From assembly GCA_021647375.1 (NCBI GenBank), contig JAKIUV010000025.1:1-29744 (forward strand): a stretch of 29,744 nucleotides of DNA. Direction: 5' to 3'. This DNA comes from Robiginitomaculum sp. GTDB lineage: Bacteria; Pseudomonadota; Alphaproteobacteria; Caulobacterales; Maricaulaceae. The notes under the pieces are model-generated. The model made no database searches. It was not told the origin of the DNA and was given only the letters and a program-made list of their open reading frames with translations. Below, piece after piece: positions 7,089 through 15,150 of the stretch (position 1 is the stretch's first letter; each line of letters opens with the position of its first letter). The translations under genes were made by a program, and so were the position numbers.

Positions 7089-8723
7089 TTAATCAGTCAG
7101 AGAAAAGTCCTTATATTCCTCTTTCAAATCTTTCTTCAGCACTTTACCCGTCGCGCCGATTGGTAGAGCGTCTTTGAAGAAAATTTCGTCGGGGAGCCAC
7201 CATTTTGCGCATTTTGCTACGATGGCGGCTTTAATCTCGTCCTTGTCCGGACTTGTGCCGGGCATTGGTTGCACAATGAGGATTGGCCGCTCTTGCCATT
7301 TTTCGTGATGCGCCCCGATACAAGCTGCCATGGCCACACCTGGGTGATCCATAGCGGCGTTTTCGACCTCGATAGAACTGATCCACTCACCGCCGGATTT
7401 AATCACGTCTTTGGAGCGGTCGGTAATTTCCAAATGCCCGCTCGGGTGAAGCGCCGCAACATCGCCGGTCATAAACCAACCGTCGTCGGTGAAATCACTA
7501 CGATCTTCTTTCTTGTAATATTGATTGGCAACCCAAGACCCGCGCACATGCAAATGCCCATTGGCTTCGCCGTCGCGCGGCAATAATTTGCCCTCGTCGT
7601 CAACAATGCGCATTTCGATACCAAAAATCGCACGACCAGCCAAAAGCTTAATGTCGATACGTTCTTCGTGAGACAATTTTTCATGACCCGGCAAGGGCGA
7701 ATTGGTTACACCGAGCGGGCTGGTTTCTGTCATGCCCCAACCTTGTTGCATAGGAATACCAAGCTCGTCTTCATAGGCACGCAGTAACACTTCTGGTAGA
7801 GCAGATCCGCCGACCAGTGCGGCTTTAACAGTGGGGAGTTTGCCCATCAATTCTCCGCCTTCGGCTTTTAACTCATTGAGGATACCCATCCAAATCGTTG
7901 GTACACCGAGCATATAGGTCACCTCTTCTTGGCGAATCATATTGATCAGGCTCTTCCCGTCCAGCCCAGGCCCTGGCATGACCATTTTGGCGCCCATCAT
8001 GGCGCAAGAATAGACCAGTCCCCATGCGCTGATGTGGAACATAGGCACCACAGCCAGCACACTATCGACGGCGGAAATACCAACTACATCTTTGGCACAA
8101 CTTGCCCACGCATGCAGGATTGTCGAGCGGTGGGAATATAAAACACCCTTAGGATCGCCCGTTGTACCAGACGTGTAACAAAGCGTACAAGCCGTGTTCT
8201 CATCAAAACGCGGCCATTCGATTGTGTCCGCATGATCCGCAATAAAGCTTTCATAGCAAATCACATCGGTATTGCCGTGGGGCACATGGTCTTCGTCGCA
8301 CATGGAAATCCAGCCTTTGACGTTCGGGCAAAAGCCGGCAATACCGTGAACAATGGGCGCGAATGTAGTATCAAAGAACATATAACTATCTTCAGCATGG
8401 CCAATCATCCAGGCAATTTGCTTGGGGTCAAGGCGCGGATTGATCGTATGAACAATGGCGCCAATGCCGGACACGGCATAATATATTTCAATATGGCGAT
8501 AATTATTCCACGCAATTGTCGCCACCCGGTCACCGGGTTTAACGCCTGCCGCAAGCAGCGCATTGGCCAATTTTTTGACCCGCTTAGCGCAGTCTGCCCA
8601 TGTATAGGTGAAATCGCTCCCGTCAGTCTCGCGGGAGAATATTTCTCTGCTCCCGTGATTTAGGGACGCGTGTTCAATTAAGTCGCTTATCATCAATTGC
8701 TGATGCATCATTAAGCCTTGCAT
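7089..8723 (-). CDS. medium/long-chain fatty acyl-CoA ligase, AlkK-like
   Basis: Adenylate-forming acyl-CoA ligase of the AlkK/FadD3-like branch, 544 residues. The start is set at 8723: the N-terminus MQGLMM is typical of this branch, and GGAGG lies 5-6 nt before the ATG. The frame stays open 22 codons further upstream but without a good ribosome site. Motifs: YTSGTTGDPKG (183-193), GWGMTETSP (328-336), GWFMTGD (415-421), DRSKDVIKSGGEWISS (435-450) and the catalytic Lys527 in GATGKVLKK. It should activate carboxylic acids to CoA thioesters in the cytoplasm. It differs clearly from the FATP-type ligase at 2690. It is divergent from the dehydratase gene at 8820. Confidence 0.93.
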   Translation of the reverse strand: MQGLMMHQQLMISDLIEHASLNHGSREIFSRETDGSDFTYTWADCAKRVKKLANALLAAGVKPGDRVATIAWNNYRHIEIYYAVSGIGAIVHTINPRLDPKQIAWMIGHAEDSYMFFDTTFAPIVHGIAGFCPNVKGWISMCDEDHVPHGNTDVICYESFIADHADTIEWPRFDENTACTLCYTSGTTGDPKGVLYSHRSTILHAWASCAKDVVGISAVDSVLAVVPMFHISAWGLVYSCAMMGAKMVMPGPGLDGKSLINMIRQEEVTYMLGVPTIWMGILNELKAEGGELMGKLPTVKAALVGGSALPEVLLRAYEDELGIPMQQGWGMTETSPLGVTNSPLPGHEKLSHEERIDIKLLAGRAIFGIEMRIVDDEGKLLPRDGEANGHLHVRGSWVANQYYKKEDRSDFTDDGWFMTGDVAALHPSGHLEITDRSKDVIKSGGEWISSIEVENAAMDHPGVAMAACIGAHHEKWQERPILIVQPMPGTSPDKDEIKAAIVAKCAKWWLPDEIFFKDALPIGATGKVLKKDLKEEYKDFSLTD

Positions 8724-8761
8724 ATGTTCCTCCACTTTTTCTATGCTCATTGTTGCATATA

Positions 8762-8789
8762 GTTTTAACGCTCTAGCCCTACAGGTCAA
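8762..8789 (-). promoter_or_regulatory. putative promoter of the AlkK-like ligase gene
   Basis: On the minus strand TTGACC (8784-8789) is followed after 16 nt by TAAAAC (8762-8767), giving an expected 5' leader of about 30 nt that contains the GGAGG ribosome site. The -10 match is only moderate. Confidence 0.3.
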
Positions 8790-8819
8790 TTCGTTAAGTT
8801 ATAATTATGAGGTTATTGT

Positions 8820-9812
8820 ATGGTATTAGAAATTCCAACCTACCTAGACGTGGTCGCCGCAAGAGCAAGGTTAAAAGGCCATGCTCATGTCACGCCCTTG
8901 TTGCGGCACGACTTGCTCGATGAATTAAGCGGCGTAAATCTATTTTTAAAAAACGAAACCGTGCAAAAATCCGGTGCTTTCAAGTACAGGGGCGCATATT
9001 CGCGGTTGTCACTATTAAACAAAGCCGAACGAAAAGCCGGCGTAGTCGCATTTTCGTCTGGCAATCATGCGCAAGGTGTTGCCTTGGCGGCCAAAGAACT
9101 CGGCATATCCGCAACCATCGTCATGCCGAGCACCGCACCGCTCAAGAAAAAGCAAGGTACATTATCTCACGGTGCCAAGATCGTCGAATATGACCCGGCG
9201 ACTACGGAACGCGAAAAACTTGGCGCAGAGATTGCGCGAAAAGATGGCCGGATACTGGTGCCGCCCTTTGATGATAAATATGTGATTGCCGGCCAAGGCA
9301 CATGCGCCGTTGAACTGCTTGAGCAATGCGCAGAACTTAACATAGCACCCGACGCCCTGATTACGCCTGTTGGCGGCGGCGGTCTATGTGCGGGTATTAA
9401 TTTGGTTTTTGAACAACTCAGCCCGCACACAAAAATATACGGCGGTGAACCCGTGAACTATGATGACCATGCGAAATCTTTGCTGGCGGGCAAACGTGTG
9501 ACTAACCCACCTGCCCCGCTTTCCCTTTGTGATGCTCTCATGTCACCCGCACCTGGGGAAATTACCTTCCTTATCAATCAAAGACTATTAAGCGGAATAT
9601 TTCCTATGACCGATGAGGATTGCTTGCGCGCTATGGCTCTCGCAAAAGAAACTTTGGACATTACCTTGGAACCTGGCGGTGCAATTGCACTGGCGGCGGC
9701 GCTTTCCCGCCCCAAAAACATCCCGTCCAAATCAAACATCGTCGTCATACTATCTGGCGGTAATGTTGACGAAGCAGTTTTTGCACGCACCAAACACTAT
9801 GAAAACAAATAG
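8820..9812 (+). CDS. PLP-dependent threonine/serine dehydratase (fold-type II)
   Basis: Ammonia-lyase of the threonine dehydratase/serine racemase family, 330 residues; it deaminates a hydroxy amino acid to a 2-oxo acid. The PLP Schiff-base lysine is Lys55 in KSGAFKYRGA, the substrate loop is SSGNHAQG (79-86), the phosphate-binding loop is GGGGLCAG (185-192), and SGGN lies near the C-terminus. There is no C-terminal ACT domain, so this is the catabolic/short form rather than the allosteric biosynthetic IlvA. Threonine, serine, or threo-3-hydroxyaspartate could be the substrate. A GAGG ribosome site (8810-8813) precedes the ATG closely. The next gene follows after 31 nt in the same direction. 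Confidence 0.9.
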   Translation: MVLEIPTYLDVVAARARLKGHAHVTPLLRHDLLDELSGVNLFLKNETVQKSGAFKYRGAYSRLSLLNKAERKAGVVAFSSGNHAQGVALAAKELGISATIVMPSTAPLKKKQGTLSHGAKIVEYDPATTEREKLGAEIARKDGRILVPPFDDKYVIAGQGTCAVELLEQCAELNIAPDALITPVGGGGLCAGINLVFEQLSPHTKIYGGEPVNYDDHAKSLLAGKRVTNPPAPLSLCDALMSPAPGEITFLINQRLLSGIFPMTDEDCLRAMALAKETLDITLEPGGAIALAAALSRPKNIPSKSNIVVILSGGNVDEAVFARTKHYENK

Positions 9813-9843
9813 ACAAAGCGCTCAAAATAATTACAAGGAAAAT

Positions 9844-10800
9844 ATGACTGACCAAAACACAACTTTTGAAACCCGGGCTGAATTTAAAGGTTTTGATAAA
9901 TTTTATAAGAAAACCATTCATCCCTATTTAGTGGATAAAGAGCAAGACCGGATTACGCGGGTTGCCAAGGGTAAAAAATACGGTGCCATAACGGCAGGCC
10001 TCATTATTACTGTAGCATTAGTTTTGGCACTCAGATTCGGCATTTTTCTGGTTTCCCTGTTTGTCGGTGCGGTCGGCATATTGGCTGGCTGGGGTGTGAG
10101 TTATGCGATGCTCACCAAATTAAAGGGCGAAACCAAGCAATTTCTCATGGGGAATATTTGCGAGTTTTTAGGCTGGGATTTTCAAGTTGATAAATTTGAT
10201 CCGCCAAATTTATCACTTTATAAAACCAATAAATTGCTACCAAGCTGGGACAGAGTAAACTTTGAAGACCGGATGAGCGGCACTGTCGATGGTGTTGAAT
10301 TTACATTTTGCGAAGCGCATCTGGAACGGGAAAGCCGCGACAGTGACGGCGACACAACATGGACAACCGTATTTCGCGGCATATTAATGGAAGTTGGTTT
10401 CCACCGCGACTTTCTGGGTCGGACAGTCGTCCTGCGCGACGCCGGGATTTTCAATTTCAAGAAAAAGGCGGGCATGAAAAAAGTCGGTCTAGCCTCTCCA
10501 AAATTTGAGAAAATTTTTGAAGCCTATAGCACGGATCAAGTCGAATCGCGGTATTTGCTAACCCCGGTGTTCATGCAAAAATTAGTCGACTTGGAAACCA
10601 GTGTGTCGGGCAAGAAAATCCGGTTTGGTTTCCTGGAGGACAAATTACATATTGCGGTAGAAGCCCCCAATCAATTCGAAGCTGGTTCCATGTACAAGCC
10701 CCTAACAGATACGGAGCGCACCCACAAAATCATGGGCGAAATTAGTGCTGTCATCGATGTTATCAAGGGTGTTGGTGAAGACAAGCGCCGCAAACGTTAA
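9844..10800 (+). CDS. DUF3137 family membrane protein
   Basis: A 318-residue protein resembling the DUF3137 family. After about 47 hydrophilic residues come two adjacent hydrophobic segments (GAITAGLIITVALVLALRFG, then FLVSLFVGAVGILAGWGVSY; about 48-88). A large soluble C-terminal domain follows, with conserved-looking FEDRMSGTVDGVEF, FRGILMEVGFHRDF and GRTVVLRD patches. I chose the ATG at 9844 because AAGGA precedes it and the upstream open frame (to 9613) overlaps the dehydratase gene. Function is unknown; in other genomes such proteins can sit near LemA genes, but no LemA gene is visible here. It may be co-transcribed with the dehydratase. Confidence 0.85.
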   Translation: MTDQNTTFETRAEFKGFDKFYKKTIHPYLVDKEQDRITRVAKGKKYGAITAGLIITVALVLALRFGIFLVSLFVGAVGILAGWGVSYAMLTKLKGETKQFLMGNICEFLGWDFQVDKFDPPNLSLYKTNKLLPSWDRVNFEDRMSGTVDGVEFTFCEAHLERESRDSDGDTTWTTVFRGILMEVGFHRDFLGRTVVLRDAGIFNFKKKAGMKKVGLASPKFEKIFEAYSTDQVESRYLLTPVFMQKLVDLETSVSGKKIRFGFLEDKLHIAVEAPNQFEAGSMYKPLTDTERTHKIMGEISAVIDVIKGVGEDKRRKR

Positions 10801-10802
10801 AT

Positions 10803-11607
10803 CTATTTATTTACGCCACTTAGCGGCAAAACATAAGCCATATCTAGCATGTCTTCGCTCTCAAGAAACTCTTGCAAATCGAGCCGTGTCGTGGTGAATA
10901 TTTGCTTGCCGTGATCAGCCATGACTAGGCGCTCATCTATGAAAGGCGCGATATTTCTGCGGATAAATCCGGCTTTAATTTCCGTTGGTTTTGAAGCTTG
11001 TTGCCAAGCAGGATTTTATGGCATCGGCATCATATTCCCCCCAAGCGAATGCCGCCAAAACATCAAGCATAAATTCATTGCAGTTTTGAAAACGGGTGTC
11101 CAGCGGGTTAGAGATTAGTGAATAATTGACCTGATGAACACGCGCGTAATTTACAGATTTTATATGGTCTGCAAGGGCAATTTGCACGCTTGGTTTCGGC
11201 AGTATAATCCCCACATCATGTTCACGAGTTAGGCGCAAAAAATCGGCTGCCGTGTCGGTGACCAATGACGAGATCAGACGGTTATCTTCTCCGTGATACA
11301 GATTGTACACATCATAACTATCCCCATTTCTGAGCCAAAAAGCACTATGGGTAAAGCTAATGCCCTCTGGGAGTTTCTTGCGCGGCTGTCCGGAGCGTGA
11401 AACGATTGCCATTTCAACATTACTTGCGTTCAGATGTGCAATTATCTGCGCTCCGTATTCGTCCAATACCTGTTTGGAAAACAAGGCATCACCCTTTTGG
11501 GTCGAGGCGATAACGCTACGGTATTCAAGATTTAGATATTGACCAAATGCTATTATGCCGACAACGAATGCCAACAGAAAAAGTAATAGCTTTTTCCTAA
11601 GCCTCAT
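10803..11607 (-). pseudogene. DUF2145 family protein gene with a frameshift
   Basis: The N-terminal frame (10975-11607, 210 residues) begins with a hydrophobic signal/anchor (LLLFLLAFVVGIIAFG) and continues into DUF2145-like sequence (FTHSAFWLRNG, VYNLYHGEDN, FQNCNEFMLDVL). It stops abruptly after SFKTNGN. The +1 frame then reads on without a stop as KPTEIKAGFIRRNIAPF..MADHGKQIFTT..LEFLESED and ends at 10803, 2 nt from the convergent DUF3137 stop. The whole span is 805 nt, exactly one base more than 268 codons, which would restore a normal-length product of about 267 residues. An A4 run (10989-10992) near the switch is a likely slippage or sequencing-error point. Its start overlaps the exonuclease III stop by 4 nt (ATGA). 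Confidence 0.75.
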
Positions 11608-12413
11608 AAATCAAACACACCAATAATAGGCACATGGTCGGACGGTTTTTCGCGGTCACGAACATGGTCATCTATGCGCACAGATTTTAGGTGATCTATG
11701 GCCTGTGCCGAACACAAAAGATGATCAATGCGAATGCCGTGGTTCTTGGCGCGCGCGCCGCCCTGATAGCCCCAATAGGTGTATTGGTGAGGCCGTCCGT
11801 CGATTTGTTCATAGGCGGACGTCAGGCCGAGATTGGTAATCGCCCGAAATGCCGCGCGGGTTTGGGGCAAATACAAAGCATCATCTGCCCATAAAGCTGC
11901 ATCATGCACATCATCGGCAGTTTGGATAACATTGTAATCGCCACATAAAATAAGCGGCTCTTCATAAGTCAACAATTTTTGCGCATGAACTTTCAGCCGC
12001 GCCATCCAGTTCAATTTGTATTGATATTTCAAACTTACGGCTCCGTCTTCCATTGCTGGATTGCCGTTGGGCAAGTAAATACTGGCAACGCGTACCGGGC
12101 CGTTTTCCCCCGTAACCACGACCTCAAGATACCGCGCCTGTTCGTCCTCGGCGTCGCCGGAATTTATGAGAGGCAGCCGCATATTAATCTCTTCAAACGG
12201 CAATTTCGATAAGACCGCCACCCCATTATAGCTTTTCTGGCCGTGCAGAGCCACATTATAGCCAAGCTCTTCAAACAGTTCGATAGGAAAATCCGCATCG
12301 ACAGTTTTCAGCTCTTGCAAACAAACAATATCCGGCTTGGCCTCACGCAACCAAAGCGGTACAGCATGCAAGCGCGCGCGAATAGAATTAACATTAAAAC
12401 TAGCAATTTCCAT
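11604..12413 (-). CDS. xthA: exodeoxyribonuclease III (AP endonuclease)
   Basis: DNA repair enzyme of the Mg-dependent exonuclease III/APE1 family, 269 residues. Motifs in order: IASFNVNSIRARL (Asn metal/phosphate contact), CLQELKT with the metal-binding Glu, SYNGVAVLSK, CGDYNV with the catalytic Asp and Asn, NHGIRIDHLL, and the C-terminal SDHVPI catalytic Asp-His. The ATG at 12413 gives the family N-terminus MEIASFNVNS; a TTG three codons earlier is possible. No strong ribosome site is seen. It starts 73 nt after the hisIE stop in the same direction and could receive read-through from the his operon. It overlaps the downstream DUF2145 gene by 4 nt. Confidence 0.95.
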   Translation of the reverse strand: MEIASFNVNSIRARLHAVPLWLREAKPDIVCLQELKTVDADFPIELFEELGYNVALHGQKSYNGVAVLSKLPFEEINMRLPLINSGDAEDEQARYLEVVVTGENGPVRVASIYLPNGNPAMEDGAVSLKYQYKLNWMARLKVHAQKLLTYEEPLILCGDYNVIQTADDVHDAALWADDALYLPQTRAAFRAITNLGLTSAYEQIDGRPHQYTYWGYQGGARAKNHGIRIDHLLCSAQAIDHLKSVRIDDHVRDREKPSDHVPIIGVFDL

Positions 12414-12486
12414 GAGGCACAAGTTCGCGATGTGAAGCCCGATGTCAAGTGAGAAAGATGTGTAAACACGCTATTCTAAAAATAAT

Positions 12487-13077
12487 TTAGGATCGACTTT
12501 TAAGCGTCTTGATCACATCGACAAGAGTGAGGTTTTTTGCCGCGAGCAATACCATAAGGTGATAAAGTAAATCTGCGGCTTCGCCCGTCAGGGCTTCGTC
12601 GGTTTCTGCCAAGGCCGCGATGACGGTTTCCACGCCTTCTTCACCGACTTTTTGGGCGCATTTTGTTAGAGGGCCTTGGAGAAGTTCGGCTGTGTATGAT
12701 GTTTTTGGGTCTGCCGATTTGCGGCTTTCTATTAGGGCGGTCAAATCGGCAAGCCAGCCAAAGCCTTGCGCACCTTGGTCACCAAAGCATGATAGTGTGC
12801 CAGTGTGGCATGTGGGGCCAGCGGGGCGGGCGCGCACCAGCACGGTATCATTGTCGCAGTCTACAGTCATATCCACCAGAGCCAACGTATTGCCGGACGT
12901 TTCGCCCTTGCGCCACAAGCATTGGCGCGAGCGGCTATAAAATGTCACAAAACCGCTGTCTTCGGTGGCGCGCACGGCTTCTTCGTTCATATAGCCGAGC
13001 ATTAAAACTTGCTCCGTATCGGCGTTTTGGATTATAGTCGGCACAAGCCCGCCGCCTTTTTCAAAATCTATTTTCAT
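12487..13077 (-). CDS. hisI: bifunctional phosphoribosyl-AMP cyclohydrolase / phosphoribosyl-ATP pyrophosphohydrolase
   Basis: Steps 2 and 3 of histidine synthesis in one chain (HisIE type), 196 residues. The cyclohydrolase domain (about 1-105) has Asp73, Asp75, Asp77 in VDCDNDTVLVRARP for Mg and the Zn-site cysteines Cys90 (PTCHTG) and Cys97, with SRSRQCLWRKGETSGN ahead of them. The pyrophosphohydrolase domain (about 110-196) has the MazG-like KVGEEGVETVIA segment and EAADLLYHL. HisIE fusions are usual in enterics, whereas many alphaproteobacteria keep hisI and hisE apart. The start overlaps the hisF stop by 4 nt. It is the last his gene of the operon; I see no intrinsic terminator after it. 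Confidence 0.96.
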   Translation of the reverse strand: MKIDFEKGGGLVPTIIQNADTEQVLMLGYMNEEAVRATEDSGFVTFYSRSRQCLWRKGETSGNTLALVDMTVDCDNDTVLVRARPAGPTCHTGTLSCFGDQGAQGFGWLADLTALIESRKSADPKTSYTAELLQGPLTKCAQKVGEEGVETVIAALAETDEALTGEAADLLYHLMVLLAAKNLTLVDVIKTLKSRS

Positions 13078-13841
13078 ATGCGTATCTCTATGCCTTTGGA
13101 TTTTAGGTCTGCTTTAAGCTTTGGAATAGGCAGGATATTTTTGTGAAACACACTCGCCGCCAGCGCACCGTCAACATTGGCCTGCTTAAACACATTTTCA
13201 AAATGCGCCGCCGCGCCTGCGCCGCCCGACGCAATCAGCGGCACGCTGCAAATAGCCCGCACTGCTTGGAGCTGCTTTATATCATAGCCCGTGCGCACCC
13301 CGTCTTTGTTCATGCAATTCAGCACAATCTCGCCCGCGCCGCGCGTGATGGCTTCCTCTACCCAGTTTAGCGTAGTGCGGCCAGTGTCGCGTGTCGCATT
13401 GGCCGCACCAGTATGTGATTTTACCTTATAGATGCCGTCTTCGTCAAAACTGTCTATGCCAACCACAATACATTGACGACCAAAGGCCTCGCTAAGTTCA
13501 TTAATAAGGTCAGGCCACATCAGCGCAGGCGAATTGACGGAAATTTTATCAGCCCCCGCTTCCAGCCGGGCGCGGGCTTGCGCGACGGACTTAATCCCGC
13601 CTGCAACACAAAACGGAATATCGAGCAAGGCCGAGACTTTACTTATCCAATCCAAACCAACTGTGCGATCATCGACGCTGGCGGTAATATCGTAAAATAC
13701 CAATTCATCTGCACCCGCATCCCTGTATTTTTGCGCAAGTTCGGTGATGCCGCCTACATCTTCGTGGCCGCGAAATTGCACGCCTTTGACAACCCGCCCC
13801 TCGCGCACATCAAGGCAGGGGATAATGCGCCGCGCTAACAT
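13074..13841 (-). CDS. hisF: imidazole glycerol phosphate synthase, cyclase subunit HisF
   Basis: Beta/alpha-barrel cyclase that takes ammonia from HisH and forms imidazoleglycerol phosphate and AICAR. 255 residues, full length. N-terminal LARRIIPCLDVREGRVVKGVQF carries the catalytic Asp11, and VGIDSFDEDG near 130 has the second catalytic Asp. Phosphate-binding glycines are seen in FCVAGGIKS and LIASGGAGA. It overlaps hisA by 7 nt and hisIE by 4 nt, consistent with tight translational coupling of the HisH/HisF partners. Confidence 0.97.
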   Translation of the reverse strand: MLARRIIPCLDVREGRVVKGVQFRGHEDVGGITELAQKYRDAGADELVFYDITASVDDRTVGLDWISKVSALLDIPFCVAGGIKSVAQARARLEAGADKISVNSPALMWPDLINELSEAFGRQCIVVGIDSFDEDGIYKVKSHTGAANATRDTGRTTLNWVEEAITRGAGEIVLNCMNKDGVRTGYDIKQLQAVRAICSVPLIASGGAGAAAHFENVFKQANVDGALAASVFHKNILPIPKLKADLKSKGIEIRI

Positions 13842-14560
13842 GTTATAGCCTGTTCCAGCGTAAATTTGTTTTCGTAAAGCGCTTTACCAACGATGATACC
13901 TGCGGGGTTCAAGGCTTTCAAATTTGTTATATCCTCAAGGCTACCAACACCGCCCGAAGTAATGAGATTAAGATGTTGATAACGTTGCATAATATCTTGA
14001 TATAAGCTAATATTCGCGCCCCTAAGTCCGCCGTCTTTGGCAATGTCTGTGACCAAAATAGTTTTCAGGCCAGCATCTTTAAAGTCTTCAATCACTTGCC
14101 ATAAGGACTGATCAGAGGTCTGCGTCCAGCCGTGGGTGGCAGGGCGGGGTGTGCCGTCTAAATCTACTATGACATCAATGGCGAGAACGATTTTCTCGGA
14201 GCCAAGTTCGTCCATCCAGCTTTTGACCAATGCCGGGTTGCTCACGGCGAGGGAACCAATGACGACGCGCTCTATGCCGCCGTCTAGTAAAGTTTTTATC
14301 TGCTCAAGTGTGCGCAAGCCGCCGCCCGTTTGCACTTTCATATTGACGGCGCGGGCTATTTTTATGATTAAACCCGACTGTTCAGCCATCTGGTTTTTGG
14401 CACCGTCAAGATCGACAATATGCAGGTATTCCGCACCCGCTTTCGCAAAGCCCTGCGCGACCTCCAGCGGATCGGCGGCATAATTTGTCCGCTGGTCAAA
14501 ATCACCTTTCAACAAACGCACACAACCACTGTCCATTAAATCTATCGCTGGAAAAATCAT
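13835..14560 (-). CDS. hisA: ProFAR isomerase HisA
   Basis: 1-(5-phosphoribosyl)-5-[(5-phosphoribosylamino)methylideneamino]imidazole-4-carboxamide isomerase (Amadori rearrangement), 241 residues. MIFPAIDLMDSGCVRLLKGDF carries catalytic Asp7/8 in strand 1; LVTDIAKDGGLRG carries the second Asp. Phosphate sites are QTGGGLRT and ITSGGVGS. The half-barrel symmetry with HisF is evident. The start overlaps the hisH stop by 4 nt. Confidence 0.97.
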   Translation of the reverse strand: MIFPAIDLMDSGCVRLLKGDFDQRTNYAADPLEVAQGFAKAGAEYLHIVDLDGAKNQMAEQSGLIIKIARAVNMKVQTGGGLRTLEQIKTLLDGGIERVVIGSLAVSNPALVKSWMDELGSEKIVLAIDVIVDLDGTPRPATHGWTQTSDQSLWQVIEDFKDAGLKTILVTDIAKDGGLRGANISLYQDIMQRYQHLNLITSGGVGSLEDITNLKALNPAGIIVGKALYENKFTLEQAITC

Positions 14561-15150
14561 GGTTTTACCTTTAAAAAATTTGCCAATATTTGCGCCCCGA
14601 CCTTGCCAGAGCGTTCAGGGTGAAATTGGCAACCATATATATTGCCTCGGCGGACAATAGCGCTAAAAGGCTGGCCATATGTGCAAGACGCCAATGTGTT
14701 CTCGCTAATTTCGGCGGCGTAGGAATGGACAAAATACACATAATCGCCTTGGTTTATACCGGCCATTAACGGGTCATCATCAGATATATTTTCGAGCGTG
14801 TTCCACCCCATATGAGGGCTTGGTAGGTCGCCTGTATCCATTTGTTCTATACACCCTTTAAGCATGCCTAAGCCCTCGGCGCCCCCTTCTTCTGAACCTG
14901 AAAACAACATCTGCATACCAAGGCATATGCCCATAAGCGGCTGGGTCAGGTTTTGCAAAACCTCCACAAGCCCGCGCGCGTGCAAGGCTTGCATAGCATA
15001 AGGCATAGCGCCGACACCGGGCAAGATTACATGGTCGGCGCTGCGGATAATATCTGCGTCTTTGGTAATAATACTGCGCGCGCCCAGCCGCTCAAAGGCA
15101 AAGCCCACTGAGGCCAAGTTAGCGCATCCCGTATCAACAATCGCCAGCAT
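14557..15150 (-). CDS. hisH: imidazole glycerol phosphate synthase, glutaminase subunit HisH
   Basis: Class I glutamine amidotransferase that feeds ammonia to HisF, 197 residues. The triad is Cys76 in GICLGMQML, His177 and Glu179 in CQFHPERSG; the oxyanion strand ILPGVGAM is at 42-49. The start (15150) overlaps the stop of the hisC::hisB fusion by one base (TAATG) and its stop overlaps hisA by 4 nt. Confidence 0.97.
   Translation of the reverse strand: MLAIVDTGCANLASVGFAFERLGARSIITKDADIIRSADHVILPGVGAMPYAMQALHARGLVEVLQNLTQPLMGICLGMQMLFSGSEEGGAEGLGMLKGCIEQMDTGDLPSPHMGWNTLENISDDDPLMAGINQGDYVYFVHSYAAEISENTLASCTYGQPFSAIVRRGNIYGCQFHPERSGKVGAQILANFLKVKP

Noticed and set aside
8800..8805. TATAAT as the -10 box of the dehydratase gene
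   Set aside because: There is no acceptable -35 at 16-18 nt, and the start of transcription would fall inside the ribosome site.
9613..9843. An in-frame upstream extension of the DUF3137 gene
   Set aside because: It overlaps the conserved C-terminus of the dehydratase in another frame; the ATG at 9844 has an AAGGA ribosome site.
10975..10998. Programmed ribosomal frameshifting in the DUF2145 gene
   Set aside because: There is no slippery heptamer with a following pseudoknot or internal Shine-Dalgarno that I can see; a plain indel is simpler.
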